From an uncultured Clostridia bacterium (GTDB lineage Bacteria; Bacillota; Clostridia; Christensenellales; Borkfalkiaceae): a stretch of 48,731 bases of DNA. The notes beneath the pieces are model-generated. The model was not told the DNA's origin and searched no databases. It saw nothing but the letters and a program-made list of their open reading frames with translations. Each line of letters opens with the position of its first letter. Position 1 is the stretch's first letter. Both the position numbers and the translations under genes were made by a program. The DNA is taken from contig CANQOB010000010.1 in the NCBI GenBank assembly GCA_947625385.1, positions 1 through 48,731 of the forward strand, read 5' to 3'. Positions 15,746 to 26,800 of this stretch are shown piece after piece.

Positions 15746-17833
15746 ATGCACAAGGTCATCCGTATTCAGAATTTAGACTGTGCGAACTGTGCGGCGGAGC
15801 TTTCGGAGCGGCTTGCGGGCATCGAGGGCGTCGGGCATGCGGAGGCGGACCTCATCAACCAGCGCGTCGTTTTGGACTATGAGAGCGAGGCGGCGCTTGG
15901 GCGGGCGGTCGATCTCATTTCGCACTTCGAGGAGGTCGTCATCGTCGACGGCAATGCGCCGCGCAAAAAGGAGCGGCACGTCAAGGAAGTGATCTCGATC
16001 GTCCTTGCGGTCGTGTTCTTCGTGCCCGCGTTCGTCCTTACTCTATATAGCAAAGAGCTCTACGGCAGAGAGTTTTGGGTCGGCTTTGCGTTCTTCCTCG
16101 CCTCGGCGCTTGCCGCGGGCTGGGATGTCCTGTATCAGGCGGTGCGCAATTTCGCGGGCATGTTCCGCGGCGGTTTCCATCCCTCCGTCTTTCTCGACGA
16201 ACATTTCCTGATGACGGTCGCCGCCGTCGGGGCATTCGCGATCGGAGAATATGCGGAGGGCGCGCTGGTCATGATTCTCTATCAGATCGGCGAACTTTTG
16301 CAGACCATCGCCGTGGGGTCCTCGCGGAATGCGATCGCGAGCCTTGCCGCCTTGCAGGGCAACAGCGCGCTGCGCGTCGGCGAAAACGGGGAGACGGAGG
16401 AAGTGGACGCCGCCCTGCTCGCGGTGGGCGACGTCATCCGTCTCAGAAAGGGGGATATGGCGCCTGCGGATTGCAGGCTCCTCGAGGGGGAGACCTCCCT
16501 CGACACCAAGTCGCTGACGGGGGAGAGCTATCTGAGCGAGGTCCGCGCGGGGGACGAAGTGCTCGCGGGGTGCGTGAATGCGGGCGGCGCCGTCGACGCG
16601 GAGGTCGTGCGCCCGATGTCCGAGAGCGCCGTGCAGAAGATTCTGGATCTCGTGGAAAATTCCTCGTCGCGCAAGGCGAAACCCGAAAAATTCATCACGC
16701 GGTTCGCGCGCATCTATACGCCCGTCGTGGTGCTGCTCGCCGTGCTCGTCGCGGTTTTCCCGCCCCTGTTCGATAATTTCGACTTCGCGCTCTGGGTGGG
16801 GCGCGCGCTCAACTTCCTCGTCATCTCCTGTCCCTGCGCGCTCATCATTTCCGTGCCCCTCACCTATTTTGCGGGCGTGGGGACGCTGGCGCGGATGGGC
16901 GTTCTGACAAAGGGGGCAAGCTACGTAGACCTCCTTGCGCAGGTCAAGATCGCCGCCTTCGACAAGACGGGGACGCTCACCGAGGGAAGATTTGCGGTCG
17001 TCGGCGTCTCGGGCGGGAAACGCGTGGCGATGATCGCCGCGGGCGCGGAGAAAAATTCCTCCCATCCCATCGCGGAAGCGTTCGCGGACATGGATGCCCT
17101 CTCCGTTGAAAATTGCGAGGAGATCGCGGGCATGGGTATCTCCTGTTCGGTCGATGGAAAGCGCGTTCTCGTGGGCTCGGCACGGCTTTTGGAGCGGTTT
17201 TCCGTCCCGCCTCTTCCGTATGCGGGGGAAGGGCTCGCCGTCTATGTCGCCGAGGACGGCGTCTGCTGCGGCTATGTCGAGCTCGCCGACCGCCTCAGAG
17301 GGGAGGCAAAGGAGAGTTTGGAGGCGCTCAGGCGCGCAGGCGTAGAGAAGTGCTATGTGCTCACGGGGGACACCGAGGCGCGGGCGCAGGCGACGCTGTC
17401 GGAGGTGGGCGCGGACGGCATCTTTGCGGGGCTCATGCCCGAGGAGAAGCCGCAAAGAGCGCTTGCCCTCGCCAAAGAGGGGAAGTTCATGTATGTGGGC
17501 GACGGAATCAACGATACGCCCGTCATGGCGTCCGCCGACGTTGCCGTGGCGATGGGCGGGCTCGCGAGCGACGCCGCCATCGAGGCGAGCGACTTCGTCC
17601 TTGCCTCCAACGATCTGCGCACGCTCGCCAAGGCGATGAGAACGGCGAAAAAAACGAGGCGGGTGGTGCTCGAAAACATCGTGTGCTCCATCGCCGTCAA
17701 GGTGGCGCTCATGGCGGTCTCCCTCTTCGGGCTCCTCCCGCTCTGGGCAGCGGTGCTCGGGGACGTCGGCGTCATGCTCCTCGCCGTCTGCAATGCGCTC
17801 CGCATGCGAATCCCGCCCGCGGAAAAGTCATAA
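15746..17833 (+). CDS. Heavy-metal P1B-type ATPase (Zn/Cd exporter type)
   Basis: Exports soft divalent metals from the cytoplasm using ATP. The 695-aa protein has one N-terminal HMA domain with LDCANC (Cys12, Cys15), the membrane CPC motif at 362-364 (SCPCALIISVPL), the phosphorylated Asp406 in DKTGTLTEG, HP in the N domain (SSHPIAEA), GDGINDTPV, and a last membrane helix with GDVGVMLLAVCNALRM, whose Asp is typical of the P1B-2 Zn/Cd/Pb group. The start has AAAGGAG 5 nt upstream. It lies 66 bases after the ArsR-family repressor and shares its operator-controlled promoter. A CadA/ZntA-like role is well supported; preference between Zn, Cd and Pb is not settled by sequence. Confidence 0.92.
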   Translation: MHKVIRIQNLDCANCAAELSERLAGIEGVGHAEADLINQRVVLDYESEAALGRAVDLISHFEEVVIVDGNAPRKKERHVKEVISIVLAVVFFVPAFVLTLYSKELYGREFWVGFAFFLASALAAGWDVLYQAVRNFAGMFRGGFHPSVFLDEHFLMTVAAVGAFAIGEYAEGALVMILYQIGELLQTIAVGSSRNAIASLAALQGNSALRVGENGETEEVDAALLAVGDVIRLRKGDMAPADCRLLEGETSLDTKSLTGESYLSEVRAGDEVLAGCVNAGGAVDAEVVRPMSESAVQKILDLVENSSSRKAKPEKFITRFARIYTPVVVLLAVLVAVFPPLFDNFDFALWVGRALNFLVISCPCALIISVPLTYFAGVGTLARMGVLTKGASYVDLLAQVKIAAFDKTGTLTEGRFAVVGVSGGKRVAMIAAGAEKNSSHPIAEAFADMDALSVENCEEIAGMGISCSVDGKRVLVGSARLLERFSVPPLPYAGEGLAVYVAEDGVCCGYVELADRLRGEAKESLEALRRAGVEKCYVLTGDTEARAQATLSEVGADGIFAGLMPEEKPQRALALAKEGKFMYVGDGINDTPVMASADVAVAMGGLASDAAIEASDFVLASNDLRTLAKAMRTAKKTRRVVLENIVCSIAVKVALMAVSLFGLLPLWAAVLGDVGVMLLAVCNALRMRIPPAEKS

Positions 17834-17841
17834 AATATGTG

Positions 17842-17879
17842 CACCGTCCCTTGACTTTCGGGGACGGTGTTGCTATAAT
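17842..17879 (+). promoter_or_regulatory. Promoter of the adenine deaminase operon inside an inverted repeat
   Basis: TTGACT (17851-17856), 17-bp spacer, TATAAT (17874-17879). CACCGTCCC (17842-17850) and GGGACGGTG (17861-17869) form a perfect 9-bp inverted repeat whose loop is the -35 box. It may be an operator, or a terminator for the upstream gene that overlaps the promoter; no T run follows. Confidence 0.75.
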
Positions 17880-17911
17880 AGAGTTAAAAATAACCCAAAC
17901 GGAGGATACAA

Positions 17912-19636
17912 ATGAAACGGCTCATCGACTGCGCCATGGGGCGCGAGAAGTGCGACCTTGTGGTCAAAAATGTACGCGTATTCAATGTGTTTACGGGCAA
18001 GTGCGAACGCGGGGACGTCGCCGTCGCGGACGGCAGGATCGTCGCGATCGGAAAGGGCTTCCGCGCAAAAAAGACCTATTTCGGCAAGGGAAGATACCTC
18101 TTGCCCGGGTTCATCGATTCCCATATCCATATCGAGAGTTCCATGCTCTCGCCCGAGGCGTGGGCGTCCCTCGCCGTCCCGCGGGGAACGACGGGCATCG
18201 TCGCAGACCCGCATGAGATCGTCAACGTCTGCGGCGTGGCGGGCGCCGAATACATGAAGGAGGCGTTTTCCCGCCTCGGCATCGGCGGCGTCTGTCCCAT
18301 CGATGTGTATCTGCAACTGCCCTCTTGTGTGCCGGCGACCCCCTTCGAGACGAGCGGCGCGGTCATCGACGGCACGGAGACGGCGCGCGAGATCGGGCGC
18401 GACCTCTTCTTCGGGCTCGGCGAGATGATGAACTTCCCCGCCGTCATCGGCGGCGACCCCGATGTGCTCAAAAAGATCGAGGCTACCCTCGCGCTGCATA
18501 AACCCGTCGACGGACATGCCCCCGAGGTCTCGGGGAATGCGCTCTGCGCCTACCGGTGCGCGGGTGTGCTCACCGACCACGAGTCCATTACCGATGCGGA
18601 ATGCCTCGAAAAGATCGCGCGCGGGATGTTCGTGCAGGTGCGCTGCGGCTCCTCCACCAACAACCTTGCCGACGCGGCGAGAATCGTCAACGGGTACAAC
18701 TTCCGCAGGTTCATCCTCTGCTCGGACGATAAGAACGCAAAAGATCTCTCCTCGCGCGGGCATCTCGACGACGCGCTGCGCCGCCTTGTCGCGGCGGGCG
18801 TCCCCGCAAAATACGCGATCGCCATGGCGACCGTCAACATCGCGGAATGCTATCGCATGGAGGACGTCGGAGCGATCGCGCCGCGGTACTTCGCGGACAT
18901 GGTACTCGTCGATGACCTCAAAGACTTCTGCGTATCGGCTGTGTTCAAGCGCGGCGTGCTCGTCGCGGAGGACAAAAAACCGCTCTTTGAGACGGACATG
19001 CGCTACCTTCCCGAGACCGTCCGCGGCACCGTGCATATCAAGCCCGTCACGAAAGACAGCTTCCGCATCGTCTGCAAGGGCGGGAAGCTACGCGTCATCG
19101 ACATTTTGCCGCACGGGCTGTATACCGTGGAGAGCTTCCTCCCGGCGCCCGTGGGCGTTTTGGACATCGCCGGGAAAGATCTGTGCAAGCTCGCCGTGGT
19201 GGAGCGCCACCATGCGACGGGTAATATCGGCTTGGGGCTCATCCGCGGGTACGGGCTGAAAGGGGGTGCGATGGGCATTTCCGTCGCCCATGACAGCCAC
19301 AATCTCGTCGTCATCGGCGACAGCGACGAGGCGATGGCGCGCACGGTCGCGCTCCTCGAACAGATGGGAGGCGGCATGGCGGTCGTCTCCGCGGACGGCG
19401 AGGACAGCTTCCCGCTCGATATCGCGGGGCTGATGAGCAGCGCGCCCGTCGAGGAGGTCGTCGCCCGCACGGGAGAGCTTCAAGAGCGCGCAAGGGCGCT
19501 CGGAATCAAGGACTGCTACGAGACGTTCATGACGCTCGCCTTCCTCTCGCTCGCCGTCATTCCCAAGATCAAGCTCACGGACAAGGGACTCTTCGATCTC
19601 GATAAGTTCTCCTTCGTGCCGTTGGAGGAAGCGTGA
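17912..19636 (+). CDS. ade: Adenine deaminase
   Basis: Converts adenine to hypoxanthine and ammonia in purine salvage. The 574-aa length and motifs fit the amidohydrolase-type bacterial enzyme: N-terminal DLVVKNVRVFNVFTGKCERG, metal-binding HIHIESSML, the ADPHEIVNVCG stretch, DGHAPEVSG, and the C-terminal RHHATGNIGLGLIRGYGL and GAMGISVAHDSHN. The ATG has GGAGG upstream at normal spacing. It begins a three-gene run (ade, rdgB, yfcE) joined by 4-base overlaps. The grouping suggests purine base and nucleotide salvage and clean-up. Confidence 0.93.
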   Translation: MKRLIDCAMGREKCDLVVKNVRVFNVFTGKCERGDVAVADGRIVAIGKGFRAKKTYFGKGRYLLPGFIDSHIHIESSMLSPEAWASLAVPRGTTGIVADPHEIVNVCGVAGAEYMKEAFSRLGIGGVCPIDVYLQLPSCVPATPFETSGAVIDGTETAREIGRDLFFGLGEMMNFPAVIGGDPDVLKKIEATLALHKPVDGHAPEVSGNALCAYRCAGVLTDHESITDAECLEKIARGMFVQVRCGSSTNNLADAARIVNGYNFRRFILCSDDKNAKDLSSRGHLDDALRRLVAAGVPAKYAIAMATVNIAECYRMEDVGAIAPRYFADMVLVDDLKDFCVSAVFKRGVLVAEDKKPLFETDMRYLPETVRGTVHIKPVTKDSFRIVCKGGKLRVIDILPHGLYTVESFLPAPVGVLDIAGKDLCKLAVVERHHATGNIGLGLIRGYGLKGGAMGISVAHDSHNLVVIGDSDEAMARTVALLEQMGGGMAVVSADGEDSFPLDIAGLMSSAPVEEVVARTGELQERARALGIKDCYETFMTLAFLSLAVIPKIKLTDKGLFDLDKFSFVPLEEA

Positions 19637-20193
19637 TCATCGTCGTCGCCACGCAAAATGCGCATAAGGTGCGCGAAATACGCGAAATTTTTACGGGCGC
19701 GGAGCTGGTCTCCGCCCGCGAGATGGGCTTTTCGGACGAGATCGAGGAGACGGGCACGAGCTTTTCGGAGAACGCGCTCATCAAGGCGCGCGCCGTTGCC
19801 GCGGCGACCCGTCTGCCTGCGCTCGCGGATGACAGCGGACTGTGCGTGGATGCGCTCGGAGGCGCGCCCGGGGTACGGAGCGCAAGGTATTCGGGCGGCG
19901 GAGACGCCGAAAACCGCAGGCTTCTCCTCGAAAATTTGCAAAATGCCGCAGACAGGCGGGCGCACTTCGTCTGCGCGGTCGCCCTCGTCTTTCCCGACGG
20001 GCGGGAGCTCGTCGCAGAGGGCAGGGCGGACGGCATGATCGCAAGCGAGGAGCACGGGACGGGCGGATTCGGCTATGACAGCCTGTTCGTCTCCGACGAG
20101 CTCGGCAAGACGTTCGCTTCGGCAAGCGAAGAGGAGAAAAATTCCGTCTCGCACAGGGGGCGCGCGCTCGCAAAGCTCGCGGCGATGCTGTGA
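19633..20193 (+). CDS. rdgB: XTP/dITP pyrophosphatase (RdgB/HAM1 family)
   Basis: Hydrolyses deaminated purine triphosphates (dITP, XTP) to monophosphates, keeping them out of DNA and RNA. The 186-aa protein has the family start VVATQNAHKVREI, the SFSENALIKARA motif, ADDSGLCVDALGGAPGVRSARYSGG, and the C-terminal GTGGFGYDSLFV and SHRGRAL. GTG start, GTGA overlap with ade. Placing it directly behind adenine deaminase makes sense, since both handle hypoxanthine-type purines. Confidence 0.93.
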   Translation: MIIVVATQNAHKVREIREIFTGAELVSAREMGFSDEIEETGTSFSENALIKARAVAAATRLPALADDSGLCVDALGGAPGVRSARYSGGGDAENRRLLLENLQNAADRRAHFVCAVALVFPDGRELVAEGRADGMIASEEHGTGGFGYDSLFVSDELGKTFASASEEEKNSVSHRGRALAKLAAML

Positions 20194-20663
20194 ACACCGC
20201 CGTCGTCATTTCGGATACCCACTGCCGCCTCGAAGGACTGGAAAAGATCGCTCCGCTTTTTGCCGAGAACGACTTCGTTATCCACCTCGGGGACGGCTTC
20301 CGCGATGTGCTGCGCTTCGTGCGGGATGTCCCCGGACAGCCCAAAAAAGTGTACCTGTGTCGCGGAAACTGCGATTTGGGGTACGCGGAAGAGGAGTTCG
20401 TGTTCACCCTCGGAGAGGTCAGGCTCTTCTGCTGCCACGGGCATCGCTACGGGGTCAAGAAGGACCGCGAAGGGCTCGCCGCGCGCGCAAGGGAGCTCGG
20501 CTGCACCGCCGCGCTGTACGGGCACACCCACTGCGCCGCCATGGAGACCGTCGGCGGCGTGCTTTGCATCAACCCCGGCTCGCTCGGCGATTTCGTCCGC
20601 CCGTCCTACGCCTACCTCGCGGCGGACCGCAAAACGCTCGTCCCCACGATCGTCTCCATATAA
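20190..20663 (+). CDS. YfcE/MJ0936-type metallophosphoesterase
   Basis: A 157-aa phosphodiesterase of the calcineurin-like superfamily. Metal-binding motifs are SDTHC (near residue 8), HLGDG, RGNCD, CCHGHRYGVK and YGHTHCA, ending with INPGSLGD. The physiological substrate of the family is not firmly known; small cyclic or phosphodiester nucleotides are likely. The start is GTG, with a GTGA overlap with rdgB, a pairing common in Bacillota. It ends the operon and is followed by a strong hairpin terminator. Confidence 0.88.
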   Translation: MNTAVVISDTHCRLEGLEKIAPLFAENDFVIHLGDGFRDVLRFVRDVPGQPKKVYLCRGNCDLGYAEEEFVFTLGEVRLFCCHGHRYGVKKDREGLAARARELGCTAALYGHTHCAAMETVGGVLCINPGSLGDFVRPSYAYLAADRKTLVPTIVSI

Positions 20664-20693
20664 TTTTCGAAAAAATACAGTTTGTTTTGGACA

Positions 20694-20739
20694 GATGGCT
20701 TGCAATGCCGCATGTGCGGTTCTTGCAAGCCATCGTTTT
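20694..20739 (+). terminator. Hairpin terminator of the ade-rdgB-yfcE operon
   Basis: GATGGCTTGCAA (20694-20705) pairs perfectly with TTGCAAGCCATC (20723-20734). The loop contains a second stem, CCGC/GCGG. A short T run (GTTTTG) follows. The T run is weak, but the 12-bp stem is strong. Confidence 0.75.
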
Positions 20740-20800
20740 GATTACACGCGGTGTCATTTATTTTCATTTTTCCGAAAGTATGCCGATGTTCCCCACGCGC

Positions 20801-20830
20801 TTGACAAACATTTTTCATGTATGTTATCAT
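20801..20830 (+). promoter_or_regulatory. Sigma-A-type promoter of the giant lipoprotein gene
   Basis: TTGACA (20801-20806), 18-bp spacer, TATCAT (20825-20830). The leader of about 60 nt contains CTTATA/TATAAG arms (20842-20847, 20854-20859) and a 14-bp palindrome TTTATGCGCATAAA (20866-20879) just before the ribosome site; these are possible mRNA structures or operators. Confidence 0.7.
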
Positions 20831-20899
20831 TATTGTATTATCTTATATATTTGTATAAGAACATTTTTATGCGCATAAATGTGTGCAAAGGAGAATGCG

Positions 20900-23800
20900 A
20901 TGAGAAGATCGAAAACATTGCTTTCGGCGCTCGGCATGCTGTTTGCGGCGGTATTTGCGTTTGCCGTCGCCGCCTGTGCCCATGATGGAGTCGTCAGGGT
21001 GACGTTCGACGCCAACGGGGGAAAATTCGGGACCGGGGAGACGGTCTATGCCGCGGAGGGCGTGGCGGGCGACGCGCTCGCAGAGCCTCCCGCGCCCGCA
21101 AAGGACGGCATGTACTTCGCCGGGTGGGCGGAGAGCGGGGAGGGCGCGCCTGTGGAGCTTCCCGCACGGTTTCCCGATTCGGACAGGACGTACTACGCGG
21201 TGTGGGAGGCGCCCGCCGAACGGACGCTCACCCTCGTCACGGGCGCGGAGGGAGACCGCCGCGAGACGCTCACGGTCGTTGCGGGGAGCTCTCTCGACGG
21301 CGTTCTCGCCGCACATTTGCCCGCGGAATCGGACGGCATGCCCTTTGCGGGTTGGTACGATGGGCGCAGTGCCGTCGCCGCGGGGGCGACCATGCCCGAC
21401 CGCAATCTCACGCTGACGGCAAAATATTACGCAACGTACACCTATTCTCTCTATCTTCAAAATGCGGACGGCTCCTATGCCGAGGGAGAGCCCGGCACGG
21501 GAAGGGGAATCTACGGGAACGGCTGCAATGCCGCGGACGGCATGACCATGCCCGAACACTACAAACTCGACCCCTCCCGCGGGGAGCCCTCGACGGCAAA
21601 ACTCGGCAAGGGGCAGAGCTTTACCGTCTATCTCGCCCGCACGACGTTCACGGCGACCTTTGAGGCGAACAGCGCCGATGTGCCGGGAGACCCTCTCCTT
21701 GTCGTGCTGCTCTACGGCGCGGAGGAGGGCGAGTTCCCCGAAAGCCCCTTCTCGGCGGAATATTTCCGCTTTGCGGGCTGGGCGGAGAGCGCGGATGGCG
21801 CACCCGTCCATCAGCCCGGCGAGCCGCTCGGCTTCGTCGAGAACGGCGCAGCCCGCTACTATGCGGTGTGGGACATCGGGTACCGCGACTTCTTCGGCGG
21901 GGACGACGTCGTATATCTCCCCGCGCACGAGGAGGGCAAGGCGTATCTTCACCGCGGCGGGAGCGAGTATGCGGGAAGGGTGCAGGACGGCACATTCGTG
22001 TTCGGAGAGGGCGATGACGCGATCTCGGGAAAGATCTTCGAGCGGGGGCACATGTTCGCCTATGAGCGCGGCTCGATGGCGGAGACCTATACGCTGTGGG
22101 ACAACCATCTCGGCGCGGCGGAGACGACCGCTTCGCTCACCCTCGACGGATATCTCTCGGGAACGTACACCTACGTTGACGGCGAGGGAGAGACGGTCTC
22201 CCGCCGCGGCACCTACTTCTCCTTCGGGAGCGGGGAATACTTCTTCGGATTCGACGAGCCGCAGGGGGACGTCGGCTTCTACTTCACCGTGGGCGAGCGC
22301 GGCGGCGTGCCCGTATTCTCGGTGAGAAAAGAGGGGGAGGAGGGCTATTACACGCAGCTCCGCTTCACCGAGCCTCTCGCGGACGGCGCTGTCTTTCCCG
22401 GGGTCTATTCCTTCCACCTCGACGGGTACGGCAACGTCCTTCTGACCGACGACGAGGGCGAAACGTTCAGCGAGGGCAGATACAAGAGCGCGTACTACGA
22501 CGAGGAGTCCTACGGCACGCGCGCGCTCCTCGTCGAGATGCAGGTCGAAAACTACGCCCTGTTGCGCTTTGTCGCCATTCCCGATGAGGAAATGGGCGTG
22601 TGCGTCTTGGAGGACGGCTTTGCGGGCGCGTATGCGGGAGAGGCGGACGGCGCGGACGCTTCGCTCACCCTCGACGGGTTCTCGCTCGTTCCGGGCAGCG
22701 CGCAGCTGACCGTGGGCGGAGAGCGCACGGAGGGCACGTACAGGGTGCGCAGCAGCGAGATCTTCGGCGAAGTGCTCGACTTCTATACGGTGAACGCACA
22801 GGGCAAGGCGGAATTCAGCCGCTCCTTCCAACTCTTCCCGGAGGCAAAGCCCGTGAAGCGCTTTGCGCCGCTCGACGAGAATTTCACGGAGTATTGGCGG
22901 CTGCAATTTACCGACAACGGATACGGATATTGGGAGGACCGCGCCGGCATGCCCGTGCTCGTCATCTACGATACGCCCTATCAGAGCGGGATTCTTTCGG
23001 GGACCGTCGCCAAAGTGTATGACACGGTGGGAGATGTGCTCTCGCCCGTCTCCGAAGGGTTCGTCACCAAGGAACAGATCGGAAGATCGGAGCTCTTCTT
23101 TTACAGCTATCATTTCCTGCGCGCTGCGGGCGAGGATGCAGTCCCCTTCCGCGACTTCCGCTTCCTCGTCTCTTCTTCGGCGGGCATCTATTGCCTCATG
23201 GAGGCGGACGGCAAGCCTTTTTACGACCTGTATCGCGAAAAAGAGGGAGGCGGCATGCTCTACTTCCACGATTCGACCGTGAGCGCGGGCGCGCGATTCG
23301 GCAGCCTCTATGTGACGGGCGAGGGGGACGCCGTCTGCGGCGGCATGGACATTTTGCCCCTCGGATTCAAGGGCGAGACCTTCTTCACGTTCGACGCGGA
23401 CGACGGCGAGACGACGTACTATTTCGTCTCCCGGGACAAGCAGACGTTCGAGCTCCTCGAAGAGCGTCCCGCGGAGTATATCCTCGTCGACCGCTACGGT
23501 TCGACGGGCTATACGTTCGTCTCCTACCGCACGGACGGCAGAGGGCATGCGGAGTACGGCGCCGAGCTCGATGAGTACGGCAGCCCGGTCTCCTTCGAGG
23601 AAGGCACCTATGCGCGCACCGGGACGACGTTTGCGGGCGAACCCATCTATACCTTTACAGGGACGGACGGCACGACGATGCAGTATATCACCTATCGTGT
23701 CGTCCTCGAAGATATACTCGGGATCGGCTCTATGGAGCTCGACTATTATCACCTTCTCGAAGAGGGGACGGCGGTCATCTATACGGGCGGCGATGCGAGC

Positions 23801-26800
23801 TATCTGCAACTCGACGGGTTCGCGCACAATGCGACGTACGTCTCTCAGGCGGGCAGCTTCGACGGCACCTATACCTACGACAAGATGAGCAGGGATACCG
23901 TCATCTTTTTGGGCGGCGGCAAGGTGTATACGCTCGAACTCGATACCGCCGCCAAGACGTTCCGCGACGTCACCCCCGATTTCTCCATGACGAGCGAGGT
24001 CTGGCAGCTGCGGGATACCAACTATGAGCCTCTCGAAGGCTATGAGGATGCTACGGTCGCCTTCCGCGAGAACGGAACTCTCACCCTCGAAAACGGTTGG
24101 GACACCGTGCGCGGTACTTACGAGACGATCGATGAAGAAGAGCATATCTATGCGCTCACGCTCAATTTCCCCAAGGGGACGGAGCATTGGACGGTGGAGC
24201 TCGTCGAGAGCTATTATAACCGCTTGTGCGTGGTGTTCGACCACGAGCTCGCGGGCACCTATACCGCGCGCGATCTTTCGCAGCTCACCCTCGACGGCTA
24301 TGGATTCGGGACGTATACCGACTCCTACGGGTTCACCTACGACGGCTATTACACCGTTCTCACCGAGAAATATCTCGCCTTCTTCATCGGGGATTCGAGC
24401 GCGTTCTTCGTCGCCTATGACCCCGCGGGCAAGACCTTCTCCTACCCCGATCATTCGCAATATCTTGCGACGTATTATTCCGAAACGTTCTCCTCCGTCA
24501 TGTTCGCCGAGGAGGGCGTGTTTGTGGACGGCTACCTGTACGGGTTTTATGCGGTCGAGGACGGCGAAATGCTCGTCTTTGCCTATGACTACTATACCGA
24601 TTCCTTCACCGAGGACGACACGATGCCCGTGCCGGGCGGCGAGACCTACGTCTACCAGAATACGACGTATTACCGCTGGTCGCCGCGCGAATACGTCTTT
24701 GAAGGGACGCTCGCCTTCGACGACGTCGGTCTGACGGAGAAGAACGTCTCGGCGACGCTCACCTTCTCCCCCGACGGACAGCCCTTGTTCGAGACGGAGG
24801 GGACGCTCGTGCTGCACGGCGCGGAGGAAACGACGTTGCCCGTCACCGTCATCGCGCTCATGGACAGCGTCGTGACCGTGCGCATTCTCGACGAATTCGG
24901 GAACACGTATGTCCCTTCGATTCGCAACCTGCCTGCGGGCGCATCCTTTACCTTGCAGGGCGGGCTCGTCGAGCGCGTCTCGTTCGGCGACATCGTTGAG
25001 AGCGGGAACAGCATCTACTACGGCTATTACGGATTCGGAAGCTACCACGTGTCGGCGAGCGTCTGGAACTTTGCCTTCGACGCCACGGATTCGCTCGGCG
25101 CCCATATCTTCTCCTCCGTGCAGGAGACCTTCCCCGCGGAATACCTCGAAGGGGAAACGCACGATCTCTACGGCAGAATGTACGAGATCCGCGAGAAGGG
25201 GACGGACGGAGCAGACTATGTTTTGCAGTTCATGCTCGTCGACTCCGACCTTACGCCCGTCGAGCCCGCCGAGGACGGGGAATCGGGTCTGCTCCTCGTC
25301 TATGCGGCGTACCGCACAGGCGCATTCGAAACCGCGGACAGCAAGGGCAACGAGATGCGCATCGAAACGAAGTACTACGTCTACGCCAACGTCTTTGACT
25401 TTACGGCGGGGACGAACGATGTTCTGCTTTACGTCAAGAGGGACGGCGAATTCCGCCACGTCGCATACAGCGAGAGCGACAGCCGCTTCTCCGAGGACGG
25501 GGACTGGGCGGTGCTCGTCGTCCCGAACGGCGGTTCCCCCGTCGTTTGGCTGCTCGAATACACCCTCGCGGAGGACGGCTCCATCACCGCGATCGAAGTG
25601 ACGCAGGGCAATTATGCCGAACAGCTCTCCGCGGATGAGAGGTATTACGCACGCTTCTTCTATGTTTGGGAGGGCGAGACCTTCGAGGTCGTCCGCATCT
25701 TCTCGTTCGGCTACACCGAGGGGGATACCGCCTACCTGTACCGCGCGCAGTTCGTAAGCGGGGATGCGGGCAGGTGGACTGCCGTCACGCAGGACGGCGT
25801 TTATACGCTCGTCTTTACGCGGTCCGGCGAGGTCGTCACCTATTCCGCTTCGCTCGGCAGCTTCGACGAGGACATCGTCTACCGCGACGCGAACGGCGAC
25901 GGCACCATCACCTTCAAGGCGGGCGGGCAGACCGTCTCCGTCCATATCCCCGGGGTGCTCGAAAATGCCGAAGCCGACTACACCGACCTCGTGCAGCTGA
26001 CCGTCGTCGAACGCTACGGCGTGCTGTGGGCCGCCGACCTCGAATCCGACGGGCAGGCGTATACCGTGCGGTTCTTCCTCGGCGGAACGGACGAGAATCG
26101 CACCTTCACGCTGTACAGCGTCGGACGATCGATCGAGTTCAGCGAACCCGTCAACAAGCTCCGTATCTATCTCGTGGAAAACGCATATGCGAATGCGCCG
26201 CAGTTCGGGTTCCGCAAGGGGGAGATCGTCGGCGCAGACCTCTATGAGGAGACGGCGGAGGGCGAAAGCTATCTCGAACCGCTCCTCGTTACGATGACGC
26301 CCGATGACCGCTTCGTGTTCTATACCCACCTCGACCCCGACCTCGGTCTGGCGTTCAGCTTCCGCATCGAGCTCTTCCGCGGGGAGGACGGGTTCGTCGA
26401 AAGGGTCGACTGCGCGCAGGTCGGCATCTATTACGACAGGGATTGGCTGACCTCCGCGGATATGCCCTTCTCCGCGCTCGTCGAGGACTACGAATTCGAG
26501 AACGGAAAGAATTTGGGCGTGACGAAATACACGTTCTATTACTACGGCGCGACGGACAGCGACGGCGACCCGCTCATCGTGACCGTCACCGACGTCGGGG
26601 ACAAACGGGAGGTCGCAACGTTCGGCTCGATCTATGCGCCCGTCTCCATCTACCTCGTGCGCGGCACGGGGGAGGACGGCATGCTCTATGACGTCGAGTA
26701 TGCCGACCGGGCGACGGTCTCCTTCGAGGGAGGCACGATGAATTCGAGCGTGCTGTACAGCGTCGACCGCGTGGCTCGCTTCGACGTCCCTTCGGAGGGC

